Assembly: GCA_036245525.1 (NCBI GenBank)
Contig: BTPG01000002.1
Coordinates: 160,751,834-160,815,833 of the forward strand
Length of the DNA: 64,000 nt
Direction: 5' to 3'
Source of the DNA: Semisulcospira habei
Lineage: Eukaryota > Mollusca > Gastropoda > Semisulcospiridae
This document shows, one piece after another, positions 43,399 through 54,047 of the stretch. Positions within the stretch are counted from its first letter, which is position 1, and every line of letters begins with the position of its first letter. The translations under genes were made by a program, and so were the position numbers. A model generated the notes under the pieces. The model had not been told where the DNA came from. It worked only from the letters and a program-made list of their open reading frames with translations, and did no database searches.

Positions 43399-43499
43399 AG
43401 AATAAAATTTCACATTTCTTCTCAAATCTCAAAACACGGTTGTGGCTGTGTTAACCTACACAGAACCCTAAACAAATGCAATTTTACATCCAAATCAAA

Positions 43500-43680
43500 T
43501 CAAATCAAGTACTGTAAAGTAATCGTCTCACAATTCCTTTAAACCGTCCTGAGCGAAGACATGTCTCTTTAAACTGTCCTGAGCGCAGACATGTCCCTTT
43601 AAATTGTCATGGACACCGAAATGTTTCTTTAAACTGTTCTGGACACAGAAATGTTAATTTAAACTGCTCTGCTCAGGTAA
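43500..43680. repeat. Short tandem repeat downstream of RNase H
   Basis: About four copies of a ~33-bp unit (CTTTAAACTGTCCTGAGCG, then ACATGT) lie between the end of the RNase H frame and the polypurine tract. They are diverged from each other. Confidence 0.75.
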
Positions 43681-45142
43681 TCCGCTTTAAAGTTCTGCGA
43701 ACCCTTGATAGACTGTAATTTAACGTCAAAATTCTGCAAGAACATCGCCCATCTCATCGAGAATTTGTAAACTTTGCAGAGTTTAAACAGTTCAAGGGCC
43801 GATGGTCCGTTTGGAGAACAAATGGCACACCTAGAAGGTACAGTTCGAACCGCCTTACTCCCCAGATGATGGCAAGGCACTCCTTCTCGATGGTGGAGTA
43901 GCTTCGCTCAGCTCTGGTCACACTTTTGCTGGCGTAGCTCACTGGGTGGAGTTTTCCATTATCATCTTGCATTAAGACTGCACCTACTCCTTCCTTGGAA
44001 GCGTCTGTTCTTAGGAAGAAAGTATTAAACGGGTCAGGGAGGTGTAGAACAGGCTTCTCGGTTAGGATGTCTCGAACTGCCTGGAATGCTCGCTGTTGGG
44101 CCTCCTCTCACTTCACTACGTTAGGTTGTCCTTTCCTCAGCAAGTCAGTCAGGGGACCTGTGACTGCCGCAAAGTTTAGTATGAACTCCCGGTAGTAGTT
44201 CGCCAAACCCATAAATGAGCGTACTTGCGTCTTGGTCGTAGGTCGCGGGGCATCCCTGATCTTCTGCACGTTGTCGTCGTGTAGCCCCTTTAAACCTTGG
44301 CTTAATTTGTGTCCGATGAAGTTTATGTTGTCGGCCCCAAGAATACACTTACTTGGACGGATGGTGAAATTTGCATCTGACAGTCTTTGGAACAGCTCTC
44401 GGAGGCTTTTGAGGTGATCCCCCCCCCCCCCCCAAGTTTTGGTATGAATCAAAATGTCATCCCAGTAAAAGACCATATTCTGCATATCTTCTAGGATCTT
44501 TTTCAGTCCTCTCTTCAATGTGGCACCACTGTTCACCATACCAAAAGGCATCTTCAGGAACTTCCAATGACCGTCGGGTGTGACGAATGCTGTCTTGGTT
44601 ATATCTTTTTCTGCAACCTTGATTTGCCAGTACCCTTTGCTTAGGTCAATTTTGGAGAAGAATCGGTCTCCACTGACCTTCTGAAACAGTTCTTCCGCTG
44701 TGGGCATTGGCTCTGGATCGAAGACTGTTAGTTTATTGAGTCTACGGTAGTCCACACACACCCGGTTGGATCCATCTGGTTTTTTCACGATGACAACTGG
44801 GGACGCATATGGTGACTTGGACTCTCTGATGACTCCCAGGTTCAGCATTTCTTTGATGTCCTTTTTCAGTTCTTCCCTCGTTTTATAACGAAGACGATAA
44901 GGTTTGCTGCGAACTGGCTCATTTGATGTCAGATTAACTTCGTGCTGGACGGTGTCTATTGTCCCTGGGTCAGGTGTAAACCGATGCTTGAACTCTTGAG
45001 TCAGGACGCGCAGTTCTTCTCGTTGAGTCTGGGCCAGATTCTGACCGAACTGGATGTCTTCTACATCTTCCTTGTGGCGGAGTTCATTAAGGGCAAACAG
45101 GTTCTCGTCGTCTAGTCTTTCGTCATCAGCAAGACGCACCAA
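43659..45142 (-). pseudogene. Gmr1-type pol, reverse transcriptase and RNase H part
   Basis: The frame 45,142-44,108 (344 codons) has the Ty3/Gypsy RT order: an N-terminal LTSNEPVRSKPYRLRY stretch, YASPVVIVKKPDGSNRVCVD, FFSKIDLSKGYWQI, MPFGMVNSGATLKRG, and a catalytic YWDD in FYWDDILIHT (instead of the common Y[VLI]DD). It then runs through the thumb and connection (FIGHKLS, RSFMGLANYYREFI). An in-frame stop at 44,108-44,110 separates it from RNase H (43,972-43,659 open), seen by HPVSYASKSVTRAERSYS, EKECLAIIWG and FVLQTDHRPL. The C-terminal end is followed directly by the 3' UTR repeat and polypurine tract, so no integrase follows. Confidence 0.9.
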
Positions 45143-46230
45143 TGCCGCCAGTTGTGGTTGTCTTGATGACCTCTCTCAATATACTTCTTCAGCAGATTAG
45201 CATGGTAAGTCCTCACCTTGTTGTTGACCTTGACTCTATAGTCGTTGATGCCAACCACCGTGTCGACAACGTAGGGTCCCTTCCACTGCATCAGGAGTTT
45301 GTTGTTGTCGGTAGGAAGAAGAACCAATACCTGATCACCTGGTAGGAATCGTCGAGGTTTCGCTTTACGATCATAGTAATGCTTCCCCTTGTTCTGCGCC
45401 TTCCCCAGTTCGTCTCGAGCCATCCTGTAGGTATCTTCCAGCTTCTCTCTCAGGTCGAAGACGTACTGGTAGCTGATCTTCACCTCAGCCGTGTCGATAT
45501 CCTTGGTCCACAGTTCCTTCAGAATGTGCATGGGACCCCTTATAGTCCTACCATACAGTAATTCAAAAGGGGAAATCCCTGTCGAATCCAAAGGAACTTC
45601 ACGATATGCAAAGAGCAAGGCATTGATATATCAATGCCACAACCTTGGCTGTTCAGCACACAGTTTCTTCAGCATAGCCTTCAATGTTCCATTAAACTTT
45701 TCAACCAGCCCATTACACACGGGGTGATAAGGGGTGGTAGTAAGGTGTCTGATGCTAAATAGCCGGTTGACTTCCTCCATGCAGTCGGAGACGAACTGAG
45801 TTCCCAAGTCGCTCAGGAATCCCCAAACGGCTGAACATGTCGACGAGCGCCTCTGCCACTGTTGGAGTGTCGATCTTCTTCAATGGTATTGCCTCAGGAT
45901 AACGTGTAGCGTAGTACACCATGGTCAAAATGTATCACTTGGAGGGGATATTGGGCCCACCAGGTCTACAGCCACCCGCTTGAAAGGCATATCGATCAAT
46001 GGCATTTTCTCTAGAGGAACCTTGGGCACCTATCCGTTGGGGATTGTTTTCTGGCATATGTCGCACGACCTGCAGAATCGGGTGACGTCGTCTCCCATAT
46101 CAGGCCAGTAGAAGACGGCTCGGATCCTATCGAGGGTTTTGTTGATTCCCAAATGTCCTCCCAAAATGGAATCATGGGCTAATTTTATTACCTGCATCCT
46201 CAATAGTTCAGGAACTACTACCTGACGCAC
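45112..46230 (-). pseudogene. Gmr1-type integrase, located upstream of reverse transcriptase
   Basis: From the 5' side: the HHCC zinc-binding part (46,230-46,030: H in LAHDSILGGH, then CRSCDICQKT) and catalytic core pieces with VAVDLVGPI and a second aspartate in QFVSDC (about 46,000-45,750, broken by stops and shifts). A long frame follows (45,618-45,112) with YREVPLDSTGISPFELLYGR, KGKHYYDRKAKPR and a GPY/F-type module (WKGPYVVDTV). The last frame overlaps the start of the RT frame by ~30 nt in a different frame. The position between gag and RT is as in Ty1/Copia, but the sequence motifs are Ty3/Gypsy. Confidence 0.88.
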
Positions 46231-46239
46231 AGGTTTATC

Positions 46240-46572
46240 TCCCTTGCCGTTGAATATCCGGTACAGGATATTTTTCCTGGTCTCGAAGGTTATCGCATTT
46301 CCCTTTCGCGTTACGGGCTCGGCCTAACCTCGGAACTTGTCAAGCGTGGGATCGGCTCTCTGTAGCTCCACCAGCCTGTCCCTATTCACCACGGCTGCTT
46401 CCATGTTGGATCTTCTGGTGTTATCGCCTCGGGGAACATCTGTAGAATGACACCGTATCGCCTTGTGTCCCTCTTTTCACAAAGGAAACATGTCAGGTTC
46501 TCCACCGGCATGTATTTCGGGGTGTCTCTGACATTGTGGATTTCCTCTGCTGGTGCAGACATACGCTGCGGC
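46240..46572 (-). pseudogene. gag nucleocapsid piece with frame-shifted CCHC knuckle
   Basis: About 46,455-46,490 on the minus strand encodes a C-x2-C-x4-H-x4-C zinc knuckle (CFLCEK, then GHKAIRC) with a one-base shift in the middle. The remaining ~230 nt up to the integrase piece are broken and too short for a protease, which may have been lost by deletion. Confidence 0.6.
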
Positions 46573-46573
46573 T

Positions 46574-49195
46574 TCTATCTATCTATCCCGTAGTCTTGCC
46601 GACCGTTGGGGCACCACTGATCACTTGACAACCAGCTCCCTCCATTCCTCTCTGTTCTCTGCCATTCTCAGCGTATCGCCCAGCTTCAGTCCTGTCCACT
46701 ATGAGATATTGTCCTCCCATCTTTTCCTCTGTCTTCCTCTCCTTCGCCCTCCTTGCACAGTGCCTTGCAGGATTGTTTTGGCAAGCCCTGCTGAACGTGT
46801 GACATGCCCATACCACTTCAGTTTGCGTTTTCTCACAATGGCTAATAAGTCTTCATAGGGCCCGATGGCTTGCCTGATTCTGCTTCCCACTTCCTCGTTT
46901 GTGATGTGGTCTCTGTATGAGATGCCAAGCAGCCTTCGAAAACATCTCATTTCAGTGGCTTGTATCCTCCTTTCAAGGTCTGCTGTGAGGGCCCATGACT
47001 CGCAGGCATACAAGAACACTGAGATGACTAAGGAGCGCATCAGTCTGATCTTGGAGCAGAGTGTGATGTTTCTGTCCTTCCATATGGTCTTCAATCTTGT
47101 CTGCACAATCCTGGACAGTATTTCTGGTTTTGATCCCTCATCTGTCACAATGGCTCCTAAGTATTTGAATTTCTTAACTGTTTCCAGTTTTTGGCCTCCA
47201 ACCATGATTTCAGAGCCAATGCCACTGGCGTTATTGGTCATCAGATTGGTCTTCTCTGCACTGATTTCCATCCCATATGCAATGGCTGTACTATCCAGCT
47301 TTTCCACCAGCTGAGCTAGCTCCTTCTCTGTTTCTGCATGGCCATCAATGTCGTCCGCAAAGCGCAAGTTCGTGATTGGTCTGCCTCCAATACTGACAGT
47401 TCCTTCATGATCTTTCAGAGCGTCCGTCATGATTCTTTCCAGGAAGATGTTGAAAAGAGTAGGCGAGAGCAAGCAGCCTTGTCTGACTCCAACTGTAGTC
47501 CTAAACCAGCTTCCTATTTTGCCGTTGAAGCAGACTGCGCTAGTGGCCTTGTTGTAAAGATTTGCTATGACTTTGATCAGGTTGGCATTGATGTTGTATA
47601 GCTTCATGGTGGACCAAAGGGCTGCATGCCACACCCTGTCAAACGCTTTCTTAAAATCCACAAAGACATGATAGAGGTCTTGCTGGTGCTGGAGGTACCT
47701 CTCACATAGAACTCTAAGGTTGAAGATCTGCTCAGTTGTGCTGCGCCCTGGTCTGAAGCCTGCCTGTTCCTCAGCTATGATTTCCTCTGCCTGTGGCTTT
47801 AGCCTGTTCAGTAGGATCTTTAACATGACTTTGCTTGGGTCGGATATAAGACTGATCGTGCGATAGTTCTGGCATTGATGTAAGTTGCCTTTTTTTGGGG
47901 AGAGTTATTATAAGTGATTGGGTCCATGGTGTGGGCCAATCCCCTGACTGCCAGATCTTATTGCAGATTGTTAGTAAGGCGCTTATCGTGTCTTCTCCCC
48001 CTTCTTGGACTAGCTCTGCAGGGATGTTGTCTGCTCCTGCTGCCTTCCCTTTTTTCAGCGACTTCACTGCAGCCTCTACTTCTTCTCGGAGGATGGGATA
48101 GTTGCCATTGTTGGTCACGGGTGGGTTGACAAGTATGCCTGGGTCCCCTGCAGCTCGGTGGTTGTACAAATCTGAGCAGTACTCTGTCCATCTCTTCAGT
48201 ATGTCTTGGTCTTCCGTAAGACAGTTCCCTTCACTATCTTGAATGATCGAGGAGCGTCCTTGTTTTACACTGGTCAGGTCTTTCACCAGCTGGTATGCTT
48301 TTTTGCTATTATTTTTGTTCAGATTTTCTTCTACGTGTATACACTGATCTTCAATCCACTTATTCTTTGCCTTTTTCATGCTTTTCTTGATATCCTGGTT
48401 AATGTCCCTGTATTGTTTAGCTCCTTCTACCTCTGATTTCTTTTTCTTTAATTCTCGACGCTTGTCACATAGAACAAAGATGTCAGCTGTAACCCAAGGT
48501 TTCTTTGCTTGTCGGTGTTTGCCAAGGATCTCACTGGCTGTTTGGGTTACAACAGTGTTAAATGTGTCAATCAGTGTGTCCACGTCCGTGTCTTCTGCAC
48601 CTAGAAGTAGCAGTGGTGCGAATTTTCCTCCTATCTTTGTCTGAAAGGCTTCCGCTACCTCTGGGTCTTTAGCTTCTCGAGGTCAAACTTGATTCTGGTG
48701 GGACCCTGCTTGTTGACCTTCTTTAGGTGGAGTCGGAAGGTCATCATCACTAAGTCATGGTCGCCTCCAATGTCTGCTCCTGGAAAACTTCTTGTCTTGG
48801 CAATGTTCACACTGGTTTGGAAGCGTCTCTTCACCATGATGTAGTCAATTTGGTTATGGTGCTCTCCGTTCGGGCTGTGCCATGTCCACCTTCTGGATGC
48901 TTTGTGCGGGCCAAACGTGTTCATCAGCTTTAGATCATTTGAACTGGCAAATTCCAGGAGCCTTAAGCCTCTGTCGTTGGTCTCTGCATTGCAGTAGCGT
49001 CCGCATGTGCCTTTCCAGTTCCTAGCAGCATCCTCTCCTATTTTGGCATTCCAGTCTCCCTGCACCACAAGAATGTCTTTCTTGGGGGTCTGGTCCAGAA
49101 CTTCTTGCAGTTGGTCATAGAAGTCTTCTATTTGCTCATCGCCATAGTCTGTTGTTGGGGCATAAACTTGTACAATGGTGCGGCTTACTGGACCC
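46574..49195 (-). mobile_element. 5'-truncated RTE-like LINE inserted in gag
   Basis: It splits the Gmr1-type gag between capsid and zinc knuckle, in the same orientation. On the minus strand it ends in a stop followed by a GATA tail (46,574-46,589), with almost no 3' UTR, as usual for RTE-clade elements. The 5' boundary lies between about 49,180 and 49,210. No target duplication was found. Confidence 0.75.
46640..49195 (-). pseudogene. RTE-like endonuclease and reverse transcriptase, frame-shifted
   Basis: The C-terminal two thirds of an AP-type endonuclease (49,190-48,655) are seen with VQVYAPTTDYGDEQIEDF, VVQGDWNAKIG, NQIDYIMVKRR and GGDHDLVMM. A linker (48,583-47,771) follows with the start of the RT fingers (LKKGKAAGADNIPAELVQ). 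The RT (47,826-46,699) has EEQAGFRPGRSTTEQIFNLR, FVDFKKAFDRVWH, GVRQGCLLSPTLFNIF, FADDIDGHA (the catalytic DD), LGAIVTDEG and the C-terminal GGRRRGRQRKRWEDNI block shared with RTE/BovB proteins. Frames change twice (near 48,600 and 47,800) and once at the C-terminus. The N-terminal endonuclease part is missing. Confidence 0.85.
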
Positions 49196-49663
49196 AAATT
49201 TCGTGTTGTGGGCGTCAAGGTATCTTTGAGCAAAGTCGGCCAGGGCCTATAGGGACTGGTCTTTTTGCTCCCTGAGGTGGGCGGCCAGGTCCTTAGAACA
49301 TGCGTTGAGGACTTGTTCTTTGATGATGAGGTCACACAGGTCCTGGTACTCCTTGTTTAAACCAGCCAGCTCTATCCATTTCTCCAGATAGCTTCTGATT
49401 CTTTCAATGAATAGGAAGGGTGTTTCTCCTTCTTTAGGCTTGCAGTTCCGAAATCGTCGCCTGTAACCCTCTTCAGTGAAGTCGTACTGCCTCAGCAGGG
49501 CGGCTCTCAACTGCGTATAATCTTCGGCTTCTTCTCTTGGCAAGCGGGTGTAAAATTCAAGCGCTTTGCCGGTTAGAAGTGCGCTCAGCGTGATAGGCCA
49601 AGTCTCTTGTCTCCAGTTATTGCTGCTTGCGAAGCGCTCGAATCGCTCCAGGTAAGCGTCCAT
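49196..49663 (-). pseudogene. gag capsid region of the Gmr1-type element
   Basis: The frame 49,663-49,247 (138 codons) encodes a retrotransposon gag/capsid-like domain: MDAYLERFERFASSNNW, WPITLSALLTGKALEFYTRL, LLRQYDFTEEGYRRRFR and FIERIRSYLEKWIEL. It ends in a stop just where related gags continue, and the following codons still look gag-like up to the LINE insertion. Its start may lie further upstream in another frame. Confidence 0.8.
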
Positions 49664-49794
49664 CTTATCTGAATTTTCAACAAAAGGTGGAAGCTTTGGC
49701 GCACGGCTCTTTGCTCTCTGCTGGCTAATGCCGTTGCTTTAGTAGCTCTCTGGCTCTGTGCTTCTATCTCCATCTGCTTTAAATGAATTTCATG

Positions 49795-50115
49795 TTATTG
49801 CTGTCTCTCTGCCTCTTCTCGCTGTTTCTCTGGCTCTTCTTGTTGAATTTCGAGTTTCCTGATATCACGCTCTTTAACTCTTTCTTCTCTCTCCAGTCTC
49901 TTTTCTTCTTCGAGTCTCTTTTCTCTTTCTCTCTCCAGTCTCGCCTTTTCTTCTCTCTCTCGTCTCTTTTCTTCTCTCTCCTCTCTCTCCTTTACTAACT
50001 CTAGTTGAGCTCCTTCAAGTCCACATTTCTTTCCAATTTTATGGAATGTCTCAATCTCCGATGTCGCCTTCTCTGCGTTTGACTGCTGGCTGTTTTCTCC
50101 GGCTACCCTTTCCAC
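49795..50115 (-). pseudogene. gag N-terminal coiled coil
   Basis: The 106-codon frame begins ~37 nt inside the 5' LTR boundary. After SEIETFHKIGKK it becomes an extremely charged Glu/Arg/Lys heptad-like stretch (REREEKARLEREREKRLEEE), expected to form a long helix or coiled coil. It is out of frame with the capsid piece (49,663-49,247), so the gene is broken between them. Confidence 0.7.
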
Positions 50116-50131
50116 TGAGCCAACTGAAGAA

Positions 50132-50149
50132 GTCCCGTCGGAGGTGCCA
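50132..50149 (-). other. Primer binding site of the Gmr1-type element
   Basis: Three bases after the 5' LTR the minus strand reads TGGCACCTCCGACGGGAC. TGG at this position is the complement of a tRNA 3' CCA end. I cannot name the tRNA. Confidence 0.7.
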
Positions 50150-50152
50150 AAA

Positions 50153-51160
50153 TGTTGCGTGTTGAGTCGTAGTCATAGTATGATATCACACAAGACGCAC
50201 GCTCGTAAGGTTCTTTTAAAGAAACTTCACTCAGCTGCAACTCGTCACACGTGGCTTAAGGATGTAGACTACACTGGAGTAACAGTTCCAAAAATATTTT
50301 ATTTCAGCGATGCGACCTCCACACAATGCATTCCCAAATGCACCAACACTGATACAATGTCTCCTCTGCAAAATGTCAACACTGGCGACACACTGCGTTT
50401 CTCATACAACGTATATCACCGTTACGCTGCGTCTTTCACAATGTACACCCTATACGGGCCACGTACCTACGATAAACTGTTTGTCCCTACAACTGACAAT
50501 GTATGATAATGTACGAACGTGCTTTCCAGCACAAACCTTTTTTTAGTACAACAGCTTTCCAGAACAATCCAACGAATTCACACAACGCAACCAATCAGAA
50601 TAAAATACGTAACCGAAACTCCTGAATATTAATAAAAGAGAACTTTCTAGAATAAACTACAATAGTCTACAAAAATTTGACTGCTAAATTCAACCCCAAA
50701 TCCCAGTGTGTAATGACGTCATATAAGAGTATGATAGACCGTTCACGATCTTGCCATAATACACACTGACCGGCTGCTAACTTCACGCGTACAGAAAACA
50801 ACTATGACTATGAATATTAGAGCGGCTTTGATACTGAGTTGCAAAATGTTGCCGACACTTTGATGTCACACATACGAGGTCACTATACAGAGTGCGATTT
50901 TGCTCGAACGTTCTGGTCTATTCTCAGCGAATCTACGCATTACAAAAACTCACCGCTCTTGTCCGTGCGACTTTGCTAGAAGCTTCCGGACTAATCTTAG
51001 CGTATCATAACAAAGCCAATTCCGCTTTCTGCACGAACTATAGAGAATCTTACTGAAAAGGTACGTGATTCGTAACCATGATAGCTCAAATAAATATCGG
51101 ATTGTTTCCTACGATTAATACATGCATGCTCTTACAGAACAACAAACCACAATCGTAACA
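50153..51160 (-). repeat. 5' LTR of the Gmr1-type element
   Basis: The 1,008-bp LTR starts TGTTGCG and ends CGTAACA in plus orientation, next to the target duplication AACTA. It matches the 3' LTR along its length with scattered substitutions. Frames such as 50,310-50,546 are open in both LTRs but are not proteins I recognise. Confidence 0.93.
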
Positions 51161-51165
51161 AACTA

Positions 51166-51572
51166 CCACAGCATACCAGACATGCCGAAAACATAAAACC
51201 TAAAATATTGAAGGCTACATAATCTGTGTTAATTTGATCCATAATGCAACAGTCAAAACTTAGGTTTCACTATAATGATTTAAAACAAATTGACTGGCGT
51301 AAACAGAAGTAATTTACGAAAAGTAATTAAAAACAAATTTATTAATTTGCGACCAAATAAAAAACACCAACAGAAAATTGATGATGGAAAGGTGAAAATG
51401 ACATCATACACTGCAAACAAAATTGATTGCAGTCATCATTACAAATTGTTGTAAGTGTTTGAACTATGTTGAAAATGCTGAGATATGCAGCACATTAAGT
51501 CACAGTATTATTATGGAGACCGTTAAATAGCATAACTCACTGACACAGCAATGAATTGTATGTAAATACAGT
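51166..51572. other. AT-rich spacer between two retroelements
   Basis: No feature is recognised between the Gmr1-type element and the I-like LINE. Confidence 0.6.
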
Positions 51573-52229
51573 ACATGTGAGGAGTGCCCACTGGGCACCG
51601 GCCTCCACGTGGCGTGGGTGGGTAGTCCCCTCAGTCCCTGACTGAGTGGGCTAGCAGAGGGGTGCCATCTTTGTCCAGGATTAGGACTTGATGTCAGCAG
51701 ATATGTTGTTCAGTCTTTTTCACTGGTCCGGTTTTTAAGGAGCTGTGCTTACCCAGGTCTTACCATGTTGGATTGGTCCTTAAAAATACGCGTGAGCTTT
51801 TGGTCCTTTGGATCCCAAGTGTTTGCGTGCTTGGAGACCCGTGTCGAGGGAGAAGAGAATCCTGGTGGCTGAAACACTCCACTTTGGCCTTGACTTCTGC
51901 CTAAACGGGAGGCTAGTCGTACCGGCCTAGTCAATCGTCTCTTGTCACGTCGAGCCCTATCCCCCTGTTGACATGCGGGTTGTTTTACGGAGCACCATGC
52001 TATAGCCTCTGCTGCTGATTATGTGCTTTACGCCAGTATTCCCCTGCATTCAACAGTGTGATAGAAGGCGGTGGCTCAAACGGTTCAATCGGGCTTACCC
52101 CCTTGAGTATATCTTTCGGGCAGTCTCCATTGTGCGTCGGCTGGAGACCCGCCGACAATTGCACTTTCCCTTGATGGGCTCGGTGGCGGGCGGGGACCCC
52201 CGGGGGATGAATATCTATCATACTATAAT

Positions 52230-54040
52230 ATGGAAAATATCAAAAAACCAAAACTGGCACCAAAGCGGCACATAGCCGCCGACATTGTTATTGAGAACGA
52301 TAGTGACTCTTGACTGTGAGGAAGCGACGCCTCAGGCGTCGGCCGCCTGGCCTCGCTTTCTCATTATCCACAGCAAAGTTAAAGAGAAGCCTGTTTCCAA
52401 GCTGCACCCTTTCCTGGTAGGGGAGACCCTCAGGAGCCGTGTTGGCAGGCCTGAGGCCCAGCGCCTCAGGTCTGGTGACTTGCTGGTAGAGTGCCGTACC
52501 CGGGCACACTCCAATGGGCTACTGAGGCTCTCCTCTATCGGAGACACTCCATTGGAGGTCACTCCCCACAAAACGATGAATTCTTCGAGAGGAATGATTA
52601 AAGATCAAGCATTGGCCGAACTGTCTGAAGATGAACTTGTACGGAACCTTAAGTCACAGGGGGTGACCTACGTCAGGCGCTTCATTTCCAAACGAGGTGG
52701 TAGGGAGATCCGTCTCCCTACCATCATCCGTCTCCTACTACCATTTGGGGAGGTTACTACTCCCTAAAAGTGAAAAAGTACGTCCCTCTCCCCCTCCGTC
52801 CCCACCCGGGTCTGCCCTGGGGGACTTGGGTGGGGTTAGGTATTTTTTAGTTCCCAGGGTCACCCTGGTCAGCCTCACAGGGTGGGTTTTTCTCTCCATT
52901 CTGGGGCATGTGTTTCTGTCTACCCTTTGTCCATTCACCTGTATTTGCCTTTTTAACATTCTCCCTACTGTCTGCACTGCCTGTAGCTCTTGATATTGGA
53001 TGTGTGTTGCTAAATGGTCTTAGCTTTATTTAGGCCCCATGTTGTAGGTTTATTTAACGTATTTGACCGGCTGGCGACATACATTCAATTTTCTGTTTTG
53101 TTTTTTTTTCACAAGCAGTGCAGGCCTTGTTGCTGTCGGGACGTTAAGCAATGTACAATCAATCAACCTCTCCCCCTCCGGTGCTTTAAGTGCCAAAAGT
53201 ATGGCCATGGGCAGAAGACATGCCGCCAGGCAGAGGCTCTATGCGCCCGCTGCACTAAGCCCGGACACTCTGCTGAGTCCTGCACAGCCATCCCCCTGTG
53301 TGTGAATTGCCAGGCCAGGGGGCGCATATGGCTTCGGACAAGAAGTGCCCTCGTTGGATCTCCGAGTGCAGGATTCAACAGGTGCGTGTGGAGAAGGGGC
53401 TGTCCTTTGCGGACGCCAAAAAAAACTGGTTGATGGCCCTGGTGCAGCTGAGGCTGCGCCAAACTCAAATAACAACTTTGTGTATACTTTCAGTGCCGCG
53501 GTGGCAGGCAAGCGCCCCACCAAAGACTTCTCTTGTCAAACCCCAACTTCTTGGTTGGGGGCGGAGCCTCGGCTTCTCTCGCTCCTGGAGAGTAACCCTC
53601 CTCCGGTGGTGATGAGGAGCCAGGGAACGCAGAAGGCGGACGCTGCCGGTCCGGTGGCACCGCCTTCTGCTGCCCCTAAGCCTCAGCCCCCACCCAAACC
53701 TGTCAATCTTACTACAAAGGCTTCTGGCTCTGGTCAGCCTTTTAAGGCCGCCAACTCTGGCGGCAGGAACGCTGCCCCGGCCGAGAAGTCTAAGAAAGTT
53801 ACGGGACCGCTGTGCGTACGGGCCCAAAAGGGGGACACTGATGTCCCCCTTCAAAATAAATATGCTGCATTGGAGGAGCAGATGGAGGGGGTGGAGGTTG
53901 TCGTAGCTGGTGCGGCGGCAGCTTCTCCCCCTGATCTCCGAGGAACCAGAGGAGGCCCGGGAATCGACCCCCCTCTGTTTCTTCGACTCTTTCCAAGGCA
54001 CAGGAAAAGGGGGGAAGGAACTCTTCTCCTACACATAAAA
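52230..54040 (+). pseudogene. ORF1 of the outer LINE, split by a SINE-like element
   Basis: The reading starts at ATG 52,230, shifts frame almost at once (near 52,312, DSDCEE region), and is then open in 52,285-52,767 (ELSEDELVRNLKSQGVTYVR, then IRLPTIIRLLLPFGEVTTP). After the SINE-like insertion the nucleic-acid-binding part follows at 53,185-53,433, with CCHC knuckles (CFKCQKYGHGQKTC, CARCTKPGHSAESC). A low-complexity Pro/Ala-rich tail lies at 53,345-54,000. A few inserted bases (CCAGGCCAGG) further disturb the third knuckle. It would encode a gag-like RNA-binding ORF1p. Confidence 0.85.
52799..53166 (+). mobile_element. SINE-like insertion with 14-bp target duplication in ORF1
   Basis: CCTCTCCCCCTCCG at 52,785-52,798 and 53,167-53,180 flanks the insertion. 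The inner LINE copy shows the empty site at about 58,625-58,640. It belongs to the same family as the insertions in duplication copy 2, with a ~20-bp internal deletion before GCCTTGTTGCTG. Confidence 0.93.
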
Positions 54041-54047
54041 CCTAACC

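Larger units (their letters stand above)
40535..51160 (-). mobile_element. Gmr1-type Ty3/Gypsy LTR retrotransposon (decayed, with nested insertions)
   Basis: The element reads on the minus strand. Target duplication AACTA lies at 40,530-40,534 and 51,161-51,165, and the LTRs start TGTTACG and end CGTAACA. The internal order from the 5' LTR is primer site, gag with coiled coil and capsid, CCHC knuckle, integrase, reverse transcriptase, RNase H, polypurine tract, 3' LTR. Integrase before reverse transcriptase is the order described for Gmr1-like elements of the Ty3/Gypsy group, not the usual Gypsy order. I see no protease; only ~255 nt separate the knuckle from the integrase zinc finger. All genes are broken. 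A solo LTR and an RTE-like LINE are nested inside. Confidence 0.88.

Noticed and set aside
43659..46230. Two different Gypsy elements joined by chance to give IN before RT
   Set aside because: The ends are coherent: one pair of ~1-kb LTRs with a shared 5-bp duplication, primer site beside gag, and polypurine tract beside RNase H. A single Gmr1-type element explains all of it.
50144..50546. Frames in the Gmr1-type LTR, open in both LTRs
   Set aside because: They are non-coding LTR sequence duplicated by retrotransposition, with no recognisable product.
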